Shown here piece by piece: positions 24,690 to 33,718 of a stretch of 50,960 nt of DNA. Every line of letters begins with the position of its first letter. The first letter of the stretch is position 1. The DNA is from Desulfobulbaceae bacterium (GTDB lineage Bacteria; Desulfobacterota; Desulfobulbia; Desulfobulbales; Desulfobulbaceae). The notes beneath the pieces are model-generated. The model saw nothing but the letters and a program-made list of their open reading frames with translations. It searched no databases and was not told the DNA's origin. Both the position numbers and the translations under genes were made by a program. The stretch lies in the NCBI GenBank assembly GCA_003508005.1, contig DNUE01000093.1, positions 1 to 50,960 on the forward strand, given 5' to 3'.

Positions 24690-26678
24690 ATGAACGGCCC
24701 CCCCCCCAACAGCCGAGTTACCTTTCTGCCGACGAACCGCCAGGTGCTGGTGGCGGCCGGGACGACGATCATCCGCGCCGCCAGGGAGGCCGGACTGCAT
24801 ATCAATGCCTCCTGCGGTGGCATCGGGGTCTGCGGCAAATGCCGGGTCAGGGTGGAGCAAGGCTCGGTTGCCGGCGGCATCTCCGAGCGCCTGACCCCTG
24901 CAGAGCAGGAACTGGGCATCAGGCAGGCATGCACCGCGCAGGTTTCAGGGGACGTAACCATCCGGATAGAGAACGCTGGCGGCCTGCGCGACGGCCGCCT
25001 CGAGTCCGGCGTCCCGGAGCGCCACCGCGCCCGCATGCAGGCTTTCGACCTCGGCGAACTGCGGGAGGAGGGGGGCTTCACCTGCCCGGTGGCGAAATTT
25101 TATCTGGAATTGCCCCATCCGGACCAGGGAGACCGGCAGGCCGATGCCGGCCGGCTGCTGCGGACGCTGGCCGAACAGCACGGCGAGCGGCAGGTCATGA
25201 TCAGCTTTGCCGTTCTGCAGCAGTTGCCCAGGATCATGCGCGAGGATGATTTCAGGGTGACCGTCACCCTGGAGCGGCCGGTCAGCCGGCGATTTCGCAC
25301 ACGGTTGCTGCATATCCAGCCCGGCAACCGGGCGGCGCGCAATTACGGCATCGCCGTGGATATCGGCACCACCACCATCTATGCGCAGCTCATTGACAAG
25401 CAGAGCGGCAGGGTCCTGGCGGAGCGGGGCGACTACAACCGCCAGCTGAGCTTCGGCGAGGATGTCATCTCCCGGATACTCGTTGCCGAGCAACCCGGTG
25501 GACTCAGGCTGATGCACGCCCTGGCCGCGGAGAGCATCAACGGCCTGATCGAAGCCATGCTCGAGGAGGAACACCTCGACCGCGACGAAATCACCTCCAT
25601 TACCCTGGCCGGCAACACCACCATGACTCATCTGTTTCTGGAACTGGAACCGCGCAACATCCGCCGCAGTCCCTATGTGCCTGTGTCCACGATGTTCCCG
25701 CCGGTCAGGGCCGCGGATATGGACCTGCGCCTGAGCGACCGCTGCATGGCGTTTTTCTATCCGGCGGTTTCCAGCTATGTCGGCGGTGACATCGTGGCCG
25801 GGGTTATGAGCTCGGGCATGTACCGCACCGACAAGCTGAGCCTGTTCATCGACATCGGCACTAACGCGGAGATCGTCGTCGGCAACCGGGAGTGGCTGGC
25901 CTGCGCCGCCTGCTCCGCCGGCCCGGCTTTCGAGGGGGGCGGCATCCTGCACGGCATGCGGGCAGGCGAGGGGGCCATCGACGACTTCAGCCTCGACCCG
26001 GTTACCCTGGAGCCGATGATCATGACCATCAACGCCCGGCCGGCGGTGGGGATATGCGGCTCGGGGCTGCTCATCATCATTGCCGCCCTGTTCGAGTGCG
26101 GGGTCATCGACGAGAGCGGCCGCTACCTTCACGGCCTGGACACGGACCGCGTCCGTCCGGGAGGCAGCGGCTGGGAGTATGTGCTCGTCCGGGCGGAAGA
26201 GGCCGGCATCGGTCGGGACATCGTTCTCACCGAGGTGGACATCGACAATTTCATCCGGGCCAAGGGCGCCATCTATGCCGGAGTGACCACGCTCCTGCGC
26301 GAGGTGGGACACGCGGTCGGCGACCTGGAGCAGGTCATCCTGGCCGGGGCCTTCGGCTCATTCCTCGACCTCGACAGTGCCATGACCGTGGGCCTGTTGC
26401 CGGAGATAGAGGCTGCCAACTGCCTGTACCTGGGTAACGGCTCGCTCATGGGCTGCCGGATGAGCGAACTCAGCAACCGTATCCGTCGGGACGTGGCCAG
26501 GACCGCCCGGCGGATGACCAGTATAGAACTCTCCGAGGTCCCGGCCTACAAAGACCAGTACATGGCCTCACTGTTCCTGCCGCACACCGACGGCTCGCTT
26601 TTCCCGAAGGCGGCCGAGCGCCGCCGTCTGACAATCGACAGGCGGTCGGCTCCATTTCGCTCCTCCCGCACAAGGTGA
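24690..26678 (+). CDS. RACo-like ASKHA protein with 2Fe-2S ferredoxin domain
   Basis: The 662-residue protein has an N-terminal plant-type ferredoxin domain with C42, C48, C51 and C81 (SCGGIGVCGKCRV, QACTAQV) as cluster ligands. A middle linker follows, then a DUF4445/ASKHA ATPase-like domain with YGIAVDIGTTTIYAQLID near 219 and LFIDIGTNAEIVVGN near 390. RACo and RamA proteins of this build use ATP to reduce Co(II) corrinoid cofactors back to Co(I) in methyltransferase systems. No corrinoid protein or methyltransferase gene lies nearby, so the partner is probably encoded elsewhere. GAAGGAGA marks the start. Confidence 0.9.
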   Translation: MNGPPPNSRVTFLPTNRQVLVAAGTTIIRAAREAGLHINASCGGIGVCGKCRVRVEQGSVAGGISERLTPAEQELGIRQACTAQVSGDVTIRIENAGGLRDGRLESGVPERHRARMQAFDLGELREEGGFTCPVAKFYLELPHPDQGDRQADAGRLLRTLAEQHGERQVMISFAVLQQLPRIMREDDFRVTVTLERPVSRRFRTRLLHIQPGNRAARNYGIAVDIGTTTIYAQLIDKQSGRVLAERGDYNRQLSFGEDVISRILVAEQPGGLRLMHALAAESINGLIEAMLEEEHLDRDEITSITLAGNTTMTHLFLELEPRNIRRSPYVPVSTMFPPVRAADMDLRLSDRCMAFFYPAVSSYVGGDIVAGVMSSGMYRTDKLSLFIDIGTNAEIVVGNREWLACAACSAGPAFEGGGILHGMRAGEGAIDDFSLDPVTLEPMIMTINARPAVGICGSGLLIIIAALFECGVIDESGRYLHGLDTDRVRPGGSGWEYVLVRAEEAGIGRDIVLTEVDIDNFIRAKGAIYAGVTTLLREVGHAVGDLEQVILAGAFGSFLDLDSAMTVGLLPEIEAANCLYLGNGSLMGCRMSELSNRIRRDVARTARRMTSIELSEVPAYKDQYMASLFLPHTDGSLFPKAAERRRLTIDRRSAPFRSSRTR

Positions 26679-26784
26679 ATGAGGTGCCGGTTGCACCGGG
26701 CTTGCCCGCTCCTGTCGAGCTGTTTGATCCGGGAGTTTTTTGGTCTTTTCGCCCGAATCCTGTGAATTTTTTCTGAGAGTAGGA

Positions 26785-26795
26785 TATAATATAAT
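26785..26795 (+). promoter_or_regulatory. AT-rich -10 region upstream of rpoH
   Basis: Two overlapping TATAAT hexamers (26785-26790 and 26790-26795) form a good -10 box, but no convincing -35 is present at the right distance, so the promoter may need an activator or another sigma factor. The leader to rpoH is about 105 bases and GC-rich near its end (CCCTGGGGCCCTGG at 26855-26868). Confidence 0.4.
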
Positions 26796-26910
26796 ATTCA
26801 TGTTGATAGATGTGTTTCTTTCATGGAGTTTTATTTTATTTTTTCAAGTAGTTCTACCCTGGGGCCCTGGTCGCTCCGATCGGGGATACTGAGAAGAGCA
26901 TCCGGCGCGC

Positions 26911-27891
26911 ATGAGTGTAATGGAAAACGATAGAGATTCTGAGGGTCATCTGCAGCATCCGCTGGTCCTGCTGCCCGAGGACAAGAATCTTCCAGCGCTC
27001 AGCAATCCGGCGCTGCATCGCTATCTGCAGGAAATCAGCCACTATGAGCTCCTCTCCCGGGAGGAGACCGAGGAACTGGCCATGCATTTTCAGGAGACCG
27101 GGGACCCGGACGCAGCCTATCGGCTGGTTTCTGCCAACCTGCGCCTGGTGGTCAAGGTGGCTATGGATTTTCAGAAATACTGGATGCAGAATTTCATGGA
27201 CCTGATCCAGGAGGGCAACGTGGGGCTGGTCCAGGCCACCAAGAAGTTTGATCCCTACCGCGGGGTCAAGTTTTCCTATTACGCCGCGTACTGGATCAGG
27301 GCCTATATCCTCAAATTCATCATGGATAACTGGCGCCTGGTGAAGATCGGCACCACCCAGGCCCAGCGCAAGCTGTTCTTCAGCCTCAACAAGGAAAAGA
27401 AGCTCCTTGAGGCCCAGGGGTTCAAGCCCGAGGTCAAGTTGCTGGCCGAGCGTCTGCATGTCAAGGAAAGCGAGGTGGTGGAGATGAACCAGCGGATGGA
27501 CAACTGGGAGGTGTCCCTGGAAAGTCCGGTCCGCGGCGATTCCGAGGATGAACAGAAAAGCTTTCTCCCCCATGACGGACCGGATGTCGAGGAGCTGGTG
27601 GCCAGCCAGGAGATCCGCGATCGGCTGGTGGGAATCATAGCAAATCTTCGCAGCCAGCTGAACGACAAGGAGCAGGCCATCCTGGAAACTCGGCTGCTCA
27701 ATGACGAGCCCCAGACCCTGCAGAACATTGCCGACCAATTTGCCATTTCCAGGGAACGGGTGCGCCAGATCGAGGCGAATTTGCTGAAGAAGCTGAAGAA
27801 GCATTTTGAAAAGGAATTGCCGGACGTGAAGGATTTCTTCCATGGCGACCATATGGTGCTCAAGGCTGATTCCGGCTTTACCGATTCCTGA
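26911..27891 (+). CDS. rpoH: Heat-shock sigma factor sigma-32
   Basis: The 326-residue protein has sigma-70 regions 2 (YRLVSANLRLVVKVAMDF, LIQEGNVGLVQATKKFDPYRGVKFSYYAAYWIRAYI) and 4 (LQNIADQFAISRERVRQIEANLLKKL). Between them is the RpoH box QRKLFFSLNKEKK (about 151-163), which distinguishes RpoH from RpoD and RpoS. It directs RNA polymerase to heat-shock promoters. It is longer than E. coli RpoH (284 residues) because of extra residues at both ends, which is usual in Desulfobacterota. The ATG at 26911 has only a weak ribosome-binding site (GAGAAGAG, too far), which suits translational control. It is single-cistronic. Confidence 0.93.
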   Translation: MSVMENDRDSEGHLQHPLVLLPEDKNLPALSNPALHRYLQEISHYELLSREETEELAMHFQETGDPDAAYRLVSANLRLVVKVAMDFQKYWMQNFMDLIQEGNVGLVQATKKFDPYRGVKFSYYAAYWIRAYILKFIMDNWRLVKIGTTQAQRKLFFSLNKEKKLLEAQGFKPEVKLLAERLHVKESEVVEMNQRMDNWEVSLESPVRGDSEDEQKSFLPHDGPDVEELVASQEIRDRLVGIIANLRSQLNDKEQAILETRLLNDEPQTLQNIADQFAISRERVRQIEANLLKKLKKHFEKELPDVKDFFHGDHMVLKADSGFTDS

Positions 27892-27955
27892 AAGGCATTC
27901 CGCCGGATTCACGTCCTCCGTTCCCATACCCATTTATTTTGTGTGATGAAACAGT

Positions 27956-29140
27956 ATGAAAGTACCCCTGCTTGATCTGCACCAGCAAATGAACTCCCTC
28001 CGCGATGAAGTTATGACGGCGGTGGCGCGGGTAATCGATTCGACCCAGTATATTCTCGGCCCGGAAGTCTCCCGTCTTGAGGCATCCGTAGCCGGATACT
28101 GCGGCGCGGAGCATGCGGTTGGAGTCTCCAGCGGTACGGATGCCCTGCTGGTGAGCCTGATGGCGCTTGGCATCGGAACAGGCGACCAGGTGTTGACGAC
28201 ACCTTATTCCTTTTTCGCCACCATGGGTTCCATCATCAGGGTGGGTGCTCGGCCTGTTTTTGCCGACATTCGGCCCGACACCATGAATATCAGTGCGGAA
28301 CGGATGGCGGAGGCGCTGGCCAGGGACAGACGGAATGGCCGTCGTATCAAGGCCGTCATCCCTGTCCACCTCTTTGGCCAGTGCGCCGACATGCAGCAGA
28401 TAATGGCACTGGCGGCGGAGTACGGGGTGCCGGTCATTGAAGATGCCGCCCAGGCGATCGGGGCCGACTGCCCAATTTCCGAGGACGGTCGGACATCCTG
28501 GCGGCGGGCAGGGTCCATGGGCATTGCCGGCTGCTTTTCCTTTTTTCCCAGCAAAAATCTGGGCGGCATCGGCGATGGCGGGATGGTAACCACCTCTGAC
28601 GGCGCGTATGCGGAACGGTTGCGGGTCTTCCGCAACCACGGTGCCAAGCCGAAATATTACCACTCCCATATCGGCGGCAATTTCAGGCTTGACCCGATCC
28701 AGGCCTGTGTCCTGGAGATCAAGCTGCGCCACCTGGATGCCTGGCACCATGCCCGGCGCGCCAATGCGGCCGTGTACCGGCGACTGTTCGCCGAGGCAGG
28801 TCTTGCCGGCGAGACCGTGGCGCTGCCCGCGGCCGTGAATGAGACCGCTGACGGCAGCGCGGCGCATAATCATCACATCTACAACCAGTTTGTGATCCGG
28901 GTGGCGCGACGGGATGCGCTCCGCGATTTTCTCGCCGGCAACGGGGTCGGCAGCGAGGTCTATTATCCCCTGTGCCTGCATCAGCAGGAATGCCTGCGGC
29001 CCTTTGGTTTTTCCGGACAGAGTTATCCGGAGTCCGAGCGGGCGGCACGGGAATCCCTGGCCCTGCCGATCTATCCCGAACTGACCAGTGACCAGTTGGC
29101 TTATGTGGTAGCGACCATAGCCAGGTTCTTCCATTCATGA
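27956..29140 (+). CDS. DegT/DnrJ/EryC1/StrS-family sugar aminotransferase
   Basis: The 394-residue protein is a PLP enzyme that aminates keto-sugar nucleotides. It begins VPLLDLHQQ, shows the cofactor region SSGTDALLVSLMALGIGTGD, DAAQAIGA near 163, the PLP lysine K200 in FFPSKNLGGIGDGG, and the C-terminal YYPLCLHQQECL motif. Its stop overlaps the next gene by ATGA. No other sugar-nucleotide gene is adjacent, so the sugar is unknown; products of such enzymes go into surface glycans. It follows rpoH by 64 bp. Confidence 0.92.
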   Translation: MKVPLLDLHQQMNSLRDEVMTAVARVIDSTQYILGPEVSRLEASVAGYCGAEHAVGVSSGTDALLVSLMALGIGTGDQVLTTPYSFFATMGSIIRVGARPVFADIRPDTMNISAERMAEALARDRRNGRRIKAVIPVHLFGQCADMQQIMALAAEYGVPVIEDAAQAIGADCPISEDGRTSWRRAGSMGIAGCFSFFPSKNLGGIGDGGMVTTSDGAYAERLRVFRNHGAKPKYYHSHIGGNFRLDPIQACVLEIKLRHLDAWHHARRANAAVYRRLFAEAGLAGETVALPAAVNETADGSAAHNHHIYNQFVIRVARRDALRDFLAGNGVGSEVYYPLCLHQQECLRPFGFSGQSYPESERAARESLALPIYPELTSDQLAYVVATIARFFHS

Positions 29141-30456
29141 GCTCTCTTCGTTCTCCAAGACACCTGCGGAGGTTGCGCGGATGGCCCTTCGTGGTTTTGC
29201 TCTGCGGCGCGGCCGCTGTCAGCGCGGTTGTTCGTCCGGCCTGGGTGATCGATGAAGCCCGGGCAGGCATCCCGGATCATGAAATCAAGTACGAGGACAA
29301 GCTGTCGCCGGCGTGGAAGGGGACATGGGATATGGCCCGGCAGTTGTACCGGGAGGGCAAATACCGGGAATCCCTGGTCCAGTATGAGATCCTCCTGGCG
29401 CAAAAGGAAAACGTTGCTGAGGCGCGCTGGGAATACGTTTCAATCCTGTTTGGCTTGCAGCGCTGGCAGGAGGCAGGCCGGCAGCTTGAATCACTGTTGG
29501 CGTTCGATCCTGAAAACCGTCAGTACCAGATGGCCGCCGCCCGCGTTGATCTCGAAGCCGGCAAGGCGGATAAGGCGGCCGGCCTCTATCGGCGGCTCTA
29601 TGAATCCGATCCGTCGGGGCCCGAATCGACAGAGGCGCTGCAGGGGCTTGTCCGTGCCCTAGAAAGAAACGGGGCAATCGGAGAGCTGGTTCCGCTCATG
29701 AAGCAACTGGCAGCCAGGAAACCTGCAGACATCGAACTGCAGAGAGAGCTGGCCCGCTTGCTGCTGGAAGTCGGCCATTATGATGAGGCCGGCGCTCTCC
29801 TGAAGAGGCTCGAACAGGCTGCTGCCGAAGATAGGGCGGTAGATGACCTGCAGGCCCGGGTTCATGCCAGGGCCGGTGATCGGGAGGAGGCGGCCCGCTA
29901 CTGGCGGAAACTGGCTGCCAGCGACCAGGACAACCTTGAGGCGCACCGCTGGCTGCAGGTCTATTACGCCGGAAAAAGCGATTGGGCAATGAGCCTCCGG
30001 CATCTTGAGGAGGTCATGCGCTTCACGCCCAACGACCCGGTTCTGCTTGAACAGGCCGCCGGCCTCAATATGAAGCTTGGCCGGGTTGACACGTCGCTGC
30101 ACTATTATGAGTACTGCCTCGCTCATAAGCCGAAAGATCTGAATCTGCAGAAAAGAAAAGGGGAAGCGCAGCGGATCATGGCCCGCAACCTCCTGCCGTT
30201 GGTTGAGAACGGCGCCAGCAACAAGCTGTGGCACGATCTTGCCCAAGTGACTCCGGACAGAGCCGGCGTGTTCAGGGAAATCGCAACCCTGCTCCGGGAA
30301 AAGAGCCAGACAGAGGAACTTGTTGAAGTCCTGGCTCTCCTGTATCGGGAAAATCCAGGGGACCTGCCCGCCTACCGGGAGCTTGTCTTTCTTCTGGCCA
30401 ACGCAGGTCGGGACGACGAGCTGAAGAATTTACCGCAGCGCAGTTCAGTGGAATAA
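29137..30456 (+). CDS. TPR-repeat protein with N-terminal membrane anchor
   Basis: The 439-residue protein has a basic N-terminus and one hydrophobic segment (about 16-33, WPFVVLLCGAAAVSAVV), so it is exported or membrane-anchored. The rest is helical tetratricopeptide-like repeats (for example ARQLYREGKYRESLVQYEIL, LQRELARLLLEVGHYDEAGA, GLNMKLGRVDTSLHYYEYCL), a scaffold for protein contacts. The overlap with the aminotransferase gene suggests co-translation and perhaps a role in surface polysaccharide assembly or in secretion. No catalytic motif is visible. Confidence 0.82.
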   Translation: MSSLRSPRHLRRLRGWPFVVLLCGAAAVSAVVRPAWVIDEARAGIPDHEIKYEDKLSPAWKGTWDMARQLYREGKYRESLVQYEILLAQKENVAEARWEYVSILFGLQRWQEAGRQLESLLAFDPENRQYQMAAARVDLEAGKADKAAGLYRRLYESDPSGPESTEALQGLVRALERNGAIGELVPLMKQLAARKPADIELQRELARLLLEVGHYDEAGALLKRLEQAAAEDRAVDDLQARVHARAGDREEAARYWRKLAASDQDNLEAHRWLQVYYAGKSDWAMSLRHLEEVMRFTPNDPVLLEQAAGLNMKLGRVDTSLHYYEYCLAHKPKDLNLQKRKGEAQRIMARNLLPLVENGASNKLWHDLAQVTPDRAGVFREIATLLREKSQTEELVEVLALLYRENPGDLPAYRELVFLLANAGRDDELKNLPQRSSVE

Positions 30457-30533
30457 TTCGGTCGCGGCCGAAGAACAGAGCCGTACCTGATTGCCTGTCA
30501 GCAACAAATCTGATGGAGGAGGAATATTTTCTG

Positions 30534-31019
30534 ATGGTTTTGCGAATTCCGATGTCAAGGGCTGGATATCAGCAGCTGCGCCATGAACTCGACCGGCTGG
30601 AGAGGGTTGAGCGCCCTGATGTAGTCCGGGCCATTGAAGTCGCCAGGCAGCATGGCGATTTGAGCGAGAATGCCGAGTATCATGCGGCCAAGGAGAGGCA
30701 GGGGATGATCGAGGGCAGGATCAAGGAGCTCAAGGACAAGGTCGCCCGCGCCGAAATTATTGACTGCACCAAGGTGAATTGCTCCCGGGCCGTCTTCGGC
30801 ACGGTGGTGACCCTCCTGGACATGGATTCGGAGGAGGAGATTACCTATCAGCTGCTCGGTCCGGAAGAGGCGGACGTCAAGAAAGGATCCATCTCCGTGC
30901 TGTCTCCCCTCGGCAAGTCCATTCTGGGCAAGACCGTGGGCGATGACGTGAAGGCAAAAACGCCTGGAGGCGTACGGGAGTTTGAGGTGGTTGGGATCAC
31001 CCTGTCCAGCGTGGCGTAG
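30534..31019 (+). CDS. greA: Transcription elongation factor GreA
   Basis: The 161-residue protein rescues backtracked RNA polymerase by stimulating transcript cleavage. The N-terminal coiled coil (about 8-78) carries the acidic tip DLSENAEYHAAKERQGMIEG, and the C-terminal domain has SPLGKSILGKTVGDDV. The start at 30534 follows GGAGGAGGA ten bases upstream and gives the family N-terminus VLRIPMSRAGY; the earlier ATG at 30513 overlaps that ribosome-binding site. Its stop is 43 bp from the convergent TetR gene. Confidence 0.96.
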   Translation: MVLRIPMSRAGYQQLRHELDRLERVERPDVVRAIEVARQHGDLSENAEYHAAKERQGMIEGRIKELKDKVARAEIIDCTKVNCSRAVFGTVVTLLDMDSEEEITYQLLGPEEADVKKGSISVLSPLGKSILGKTVGDDVKAKTPGGVREFEVVGITLSSVA

Positions 31020-31061
31020 AGGGGGCAGGAGGAATCCTTCGGCCGGGGGCTGCGGAAAAAG

Positions 31062-31661
31062 CTACTGCGACGTCTCCCGATTCTGGAGGACTCCCACGAG
31101 AAAGATTCTGATGACCTGGAGTTCGGTGTCCTCGATCTTGTACTTGGAATCCATATTGATATTCCAGATCCTGGCAATCTCGTCCATCGCCCCGAAGATA
31201 GCCCGCTTGGCAATGCCGGGCAGGATATCCTTGCGAAAGACGCCCTTCTCCTGTCCCAGCATGATGATGGTGGCGATGATGTTCAGGTACTCGCTGAACT
31301 TATTGTTGCGAAAGTCCCTGATGATCTTGTTGGTCTGGCGGAGCTCGATCTGGATGACCTCGGCCAGATTCTTGTTTTTTTTCATCTCCCGCAGATGATT
31401 GACAATAAAGATCTCCAGCATTCGCCGGGGATCCTCCTCTTTTTCCAGCTGCCCATTGATCTGTTCGACAAGCCTGCCGATCTTCTCCTCAAAAACCGAG
31501 AGGAGCATATCGTATTTGTTGTTGAAATACAGGTAAATCGTGCCGTCGGCGACCTTGGCCTCCTTGGCTATGTCGGAAATCCTGGCATTGAAGAATCCCT
31601 TCTTGGCAAATACCTTGGTCGCGGCGCGGATTATTTTGTTGTGCTTATCTGCTGATTTCAT
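31062..31661 (-). CDS. TetR-family transcriptional regulator
   Basis: The 199-residue protein has an N-terminal helix-turn-helix of TetR type (IIRAATKVFAKKGFFNARISDIAKEAKVADGTIYLYFNNKYDMLL, about 8-52). The C-terminal ligand domain is of the kind seen in FadR/YsiA-like fatty-acid regulators (REMKKNKNLAEVIQIELRQ). The start is the ATG at 31661; the upstream in-frame ATG at 31703 lies inside the likely operator. It is divergent from purD-purE. The operator overlapping its own promoter suggests autorepression. The ligand is probably an acyl-CoA or similar, by analogy only. Confidence 0.88.
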   Translation of the reverse strand: MKSADKHNKIIRAATKVFAKKGFFNARISDIAKEAKVADGTIYLYFNNKYDMLLSVFEEKIGRLVEQINGQLEKEEDPRRMLEIFIVNHLREMKKNKNLAEVIQIELRQTNKIIRDFRNNKFSEYLNIIATIIMLGQEKGVFRKDILPGIAKRAIFGAMDEIARIWNINMDSKYKIEDTELQVIRIFLVGVLQNRETSQ

Positions 31662-31693
31662 AGTAATTTTACGAAGTGAATGGCACAAATAAG

Positions 31694-31709
31694 GAATGAA
31701 CATTCATTC
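31694..31709. promoter_or_regulatory. TetR operator (GAATGA-N4-TCATTC)
   Basis: GAATGAACATTCATTC has perfect 6-bp arms around ACAT. This matches the arms of the known FadR (YsiA) box of Bacillus subtilis (TGAATGA...TCATTCA). It lies 33 bp upstream of the TetR start, just downstream of that gene's predicted -10, so a bound repressor would block its own gene. Further overlapping TTCATT half-sites follow. Confidence 0.7.
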
Positions 31710-31716
31710 ATTTTTA

Positions 31717-31745
31717 TCCTTAACAGGCAGGTTGTCGGATGTCAA
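31717..31745 (-). promoter_or_regulatory. Probable promoter of the TetR gene
   Basis: On the minus strand TTGACA (31745-31740) is a perfect -35, followed after 17 bp by TAAGGA (31722-31717), or after 18 by AAGGAT, as -10. Confidence 0.45.
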
Positions 31746-31948
31746 GTCAATTGCCAAATAAGACATGTTTTATACCCCCATACCGTAGGAGTTGGCGCGA
31801 GCTGACCTGGGCGGTAAAAGAGCATTTTTGTCGCAAAATAAGGTGCGATCCCGCCATGCCGGGGATATAATGCAATGCTGGCGGCAGGTGTCGGGCAGAT
31901 AGCGAAAAGATGCCTTTGGCGATAGAGATATGCAAGGATGAGGTGGCT

Positions 31949-33718
31949 ATGAAGATTCTGGTAATCGGCTCTGGCGGCCGTGAACACGCCCTGGTCTGGA
32001 AGCTGCGGCAAAGCCCGCGGGTGGACAAGATTTTCTGTGCGCCAGGCAATGCCGGAATCGGCAAGCTGGCAACCTGCGTTGCCCTGAAGGTCAACGATAT
32101 CAAGGGGCTGACCAGATTTGCCCAGGAGCAGAAGATCGACCTGACCATCGTCGGGCCGGAAGAACCCCTCACCCTGGGCATTGTTGATGCCTTTTCCCTG
32201 AAAGGGCTGCGGATTTTCGGTCCCACCGCCGCTGCCGCGGAACTTGAGGGCAGCAAGGTCTTCACCAAGGATTTTCTGAAAAAATACAATATTTCCAGCG
32301 CCGCCTACCAGGTCTTCACCAAGGCCGCGCCCGCCAAAAAATATCTGCAGACGGCCGCCATGCCCTGCGTGGTCAAGGCCGACGGCCTGGCCGCCGGCAA
32401 GGGGGTGTTGATCTGCCGGAACAAAACCGAGGCGGAACAGGCAGTTGACCTGATCATCAAGGACAAGGCCTTCGGCAGTGCCGGCAACCGGCTGGTCATC
32501 GAGGAATTTTTGCGCGGCGAGGAGGCGTCCTTCATCGCCTTTGCCGACGGCGCCACGGTCCTGCCGCTGCCCTCCTCCCAGGACCACAAGGCAATCTTTG
32601 CCGGCGACCAGGGCCCCAATACCGGCGGCATGGGCGCCTATTCGCCGGCGCCGGTGCTCACCGAGGCGCTGAGCCGGCGGGTCATGGATGAAATCATGCT
32701 GCCGACCCTGCGGGGCATGGCCGCCGAGGGCCGCCCCTACAAGGGGATGCTCTATGCAGGGCTGATGATCGACGGCGAGAAGCTGAATGTCCTCGAGTTC
32801 AACTGCCGGTTCGGCGACCCTGAATGCCAGCCGCTGCTGCTGCGCTTGAAATCGGACCTGGTCGAGGTGATCGAGGCGGCCATCGACGGCAGACTGAACA
32901 GGATCAAGCTGAAAATCGATCCCCGGCCCACGGTGTGCGTGGTCATGGCCTCTGAGGGGTATCCCGGCAAATATCCGTTGGGCAAGGCGATCTCCGGCTT
33001 AAACAAGGCCGCCGGGATGAAGGACGTGATGGTCTTTCATGCAGGCACTGTCCTCAAGGACCGGCGGGTTGTCACTGCCGGCGGCCGGGTGCTGGGGGTA
33101 ACCGCCATCGGCGCCGATATCAGCGCTGCCCTGGATAACGCCTACCGGGCGGTGGCGGCTATCAGCTGGCCGGGCTGCTATTTCCGGCCGGACATCGCGC
33201 ACCGGGCCCTGAGCCGGATGCAACGGAAGTCGCCGGCGGTGGGCATCCTCATGGGCAGTGATTCCGACCTGCCGGTGATGCAGGCGGCCGCTGATTTCCT
33301 GAAGTCCGTGGGCATCAGCTACGAGATGCGGATTGCCTCGGCCCACCGGACCCCGGAGCAGACCGTCGAATATGCCCGGACCGCGGCCGCCCGGGGCCTG
33401 AAGGTCCTGATCGCCGGGGCGGGGATGTCCGCCCATCTTGCCGGGGTGGTCGCCGCGCACACCACCTTGCCGGTGATCGGCGTGCCGCTGGATGCCTCGG
33501 CCCTGAACGGCCTGGACGCGCTGCTGTCTACGGTGCAGATGCCGCCGGGCATTCCGGTGGCCACCATGGGCATCGGCAAGGCCGGGGCCAGGAATGCCGG
33601 GGTCCTTGCCGTCAGAATCCTCGCTCTCGCCAGCCCGGAGCTGACCCGGGAGCTGGTCGCCTTCAGCGAGGAGATGGTGCGGCAGGTTGCGGAAAAAAAC
33701 AAGGCGCTTGGCAACTGA
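31949..33718 (+). CDS. purD-purE: Fused phosphoribosylamine-glycine ligase (PurD) and N5-CAIR mutase (PurE)
   Basis: One uninterrupted 589-residue frame carries two purine-synthesis enzymes. Residues 1 to about 425 are PurD: GSGGREHALVWKL, IVGPEEPLTLGI, VVKADGLAAGKGV, AYSPAPVLT and EFNCRFGDPECQ. Residues from about 430 are class I PurE, with GSDSDLPVMQ near 435 and the catalytic SAHRTPEQ near 464, ending AFSEEMVRQVAEK. PurD makes glycinamide ribotide and PurE isomerises N5-CAIR to CAIR; the reactions are not consecutive, so channelling is not obvious. The start ATG at 31949 follows GAGGTGGC. The YrdC-type gene begins at the next base after the stop. Confidence 0.95.
   Translation: MKILVIGSGGREHALVWKLRQSPRVDKIFCAPGNAGIGKLATCVALKVNDIKGLTRFAQEQKIDLTIVGPEEPLTLGIVDAFSLKGLRIFGPTAAAAELEGSKVFTKDFLKKYNISSAAYQVFTKAAPAKKYLQTAAMPCVVKADGLAAGKGVLICRNKTEAEQAVDLIIKDKAFGSAGNRLVIEEFLRGEEASFIAFADGATVLPLPSSQDHKAIFAGDQGPNTGGMGAYSPAPVLTEALSRRVMDEIMLPTLRGMAAEGRPYKGMLYAGLMIDGEKLNVLEFNCRFGDPECQPLLLRLKSDLVEVIEAAIDGRLNRIKLKIDPRPTVCVVMASEGYPGKYPLGKAISGLNKAAGMKDVMVFHAGTVLKDRRVVTAGGRVLGVTAIGADISAALDNAYRAVAAISWPGCYFRPDIAHRALSRMQRKSPAVGILMGSDSDLPVMQAAADFLKSVGISYEMRIASAHRTPEQTVEYARTAAARGLKVLIAGAGMSAHLAGVVAAHTTLPVIGVPLDASALNGLDALLSTVQMPPGIPVATMGIGKAGARNAGVLAVRILALASPELTRELVAFSEEMVRQVAEKNKALGN

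Noticed and set aside
26700..26752. Possible terminator after the RACo-like gene
   Set aside because: A TTTTTT run is present, but no clean stem of adequate length precedes it.
26855..26905. RNA thermometer in the rpoH leader
   Set aside because: The leader is GC-rich and could fold, but no pairing to the start region could be shown by eye.
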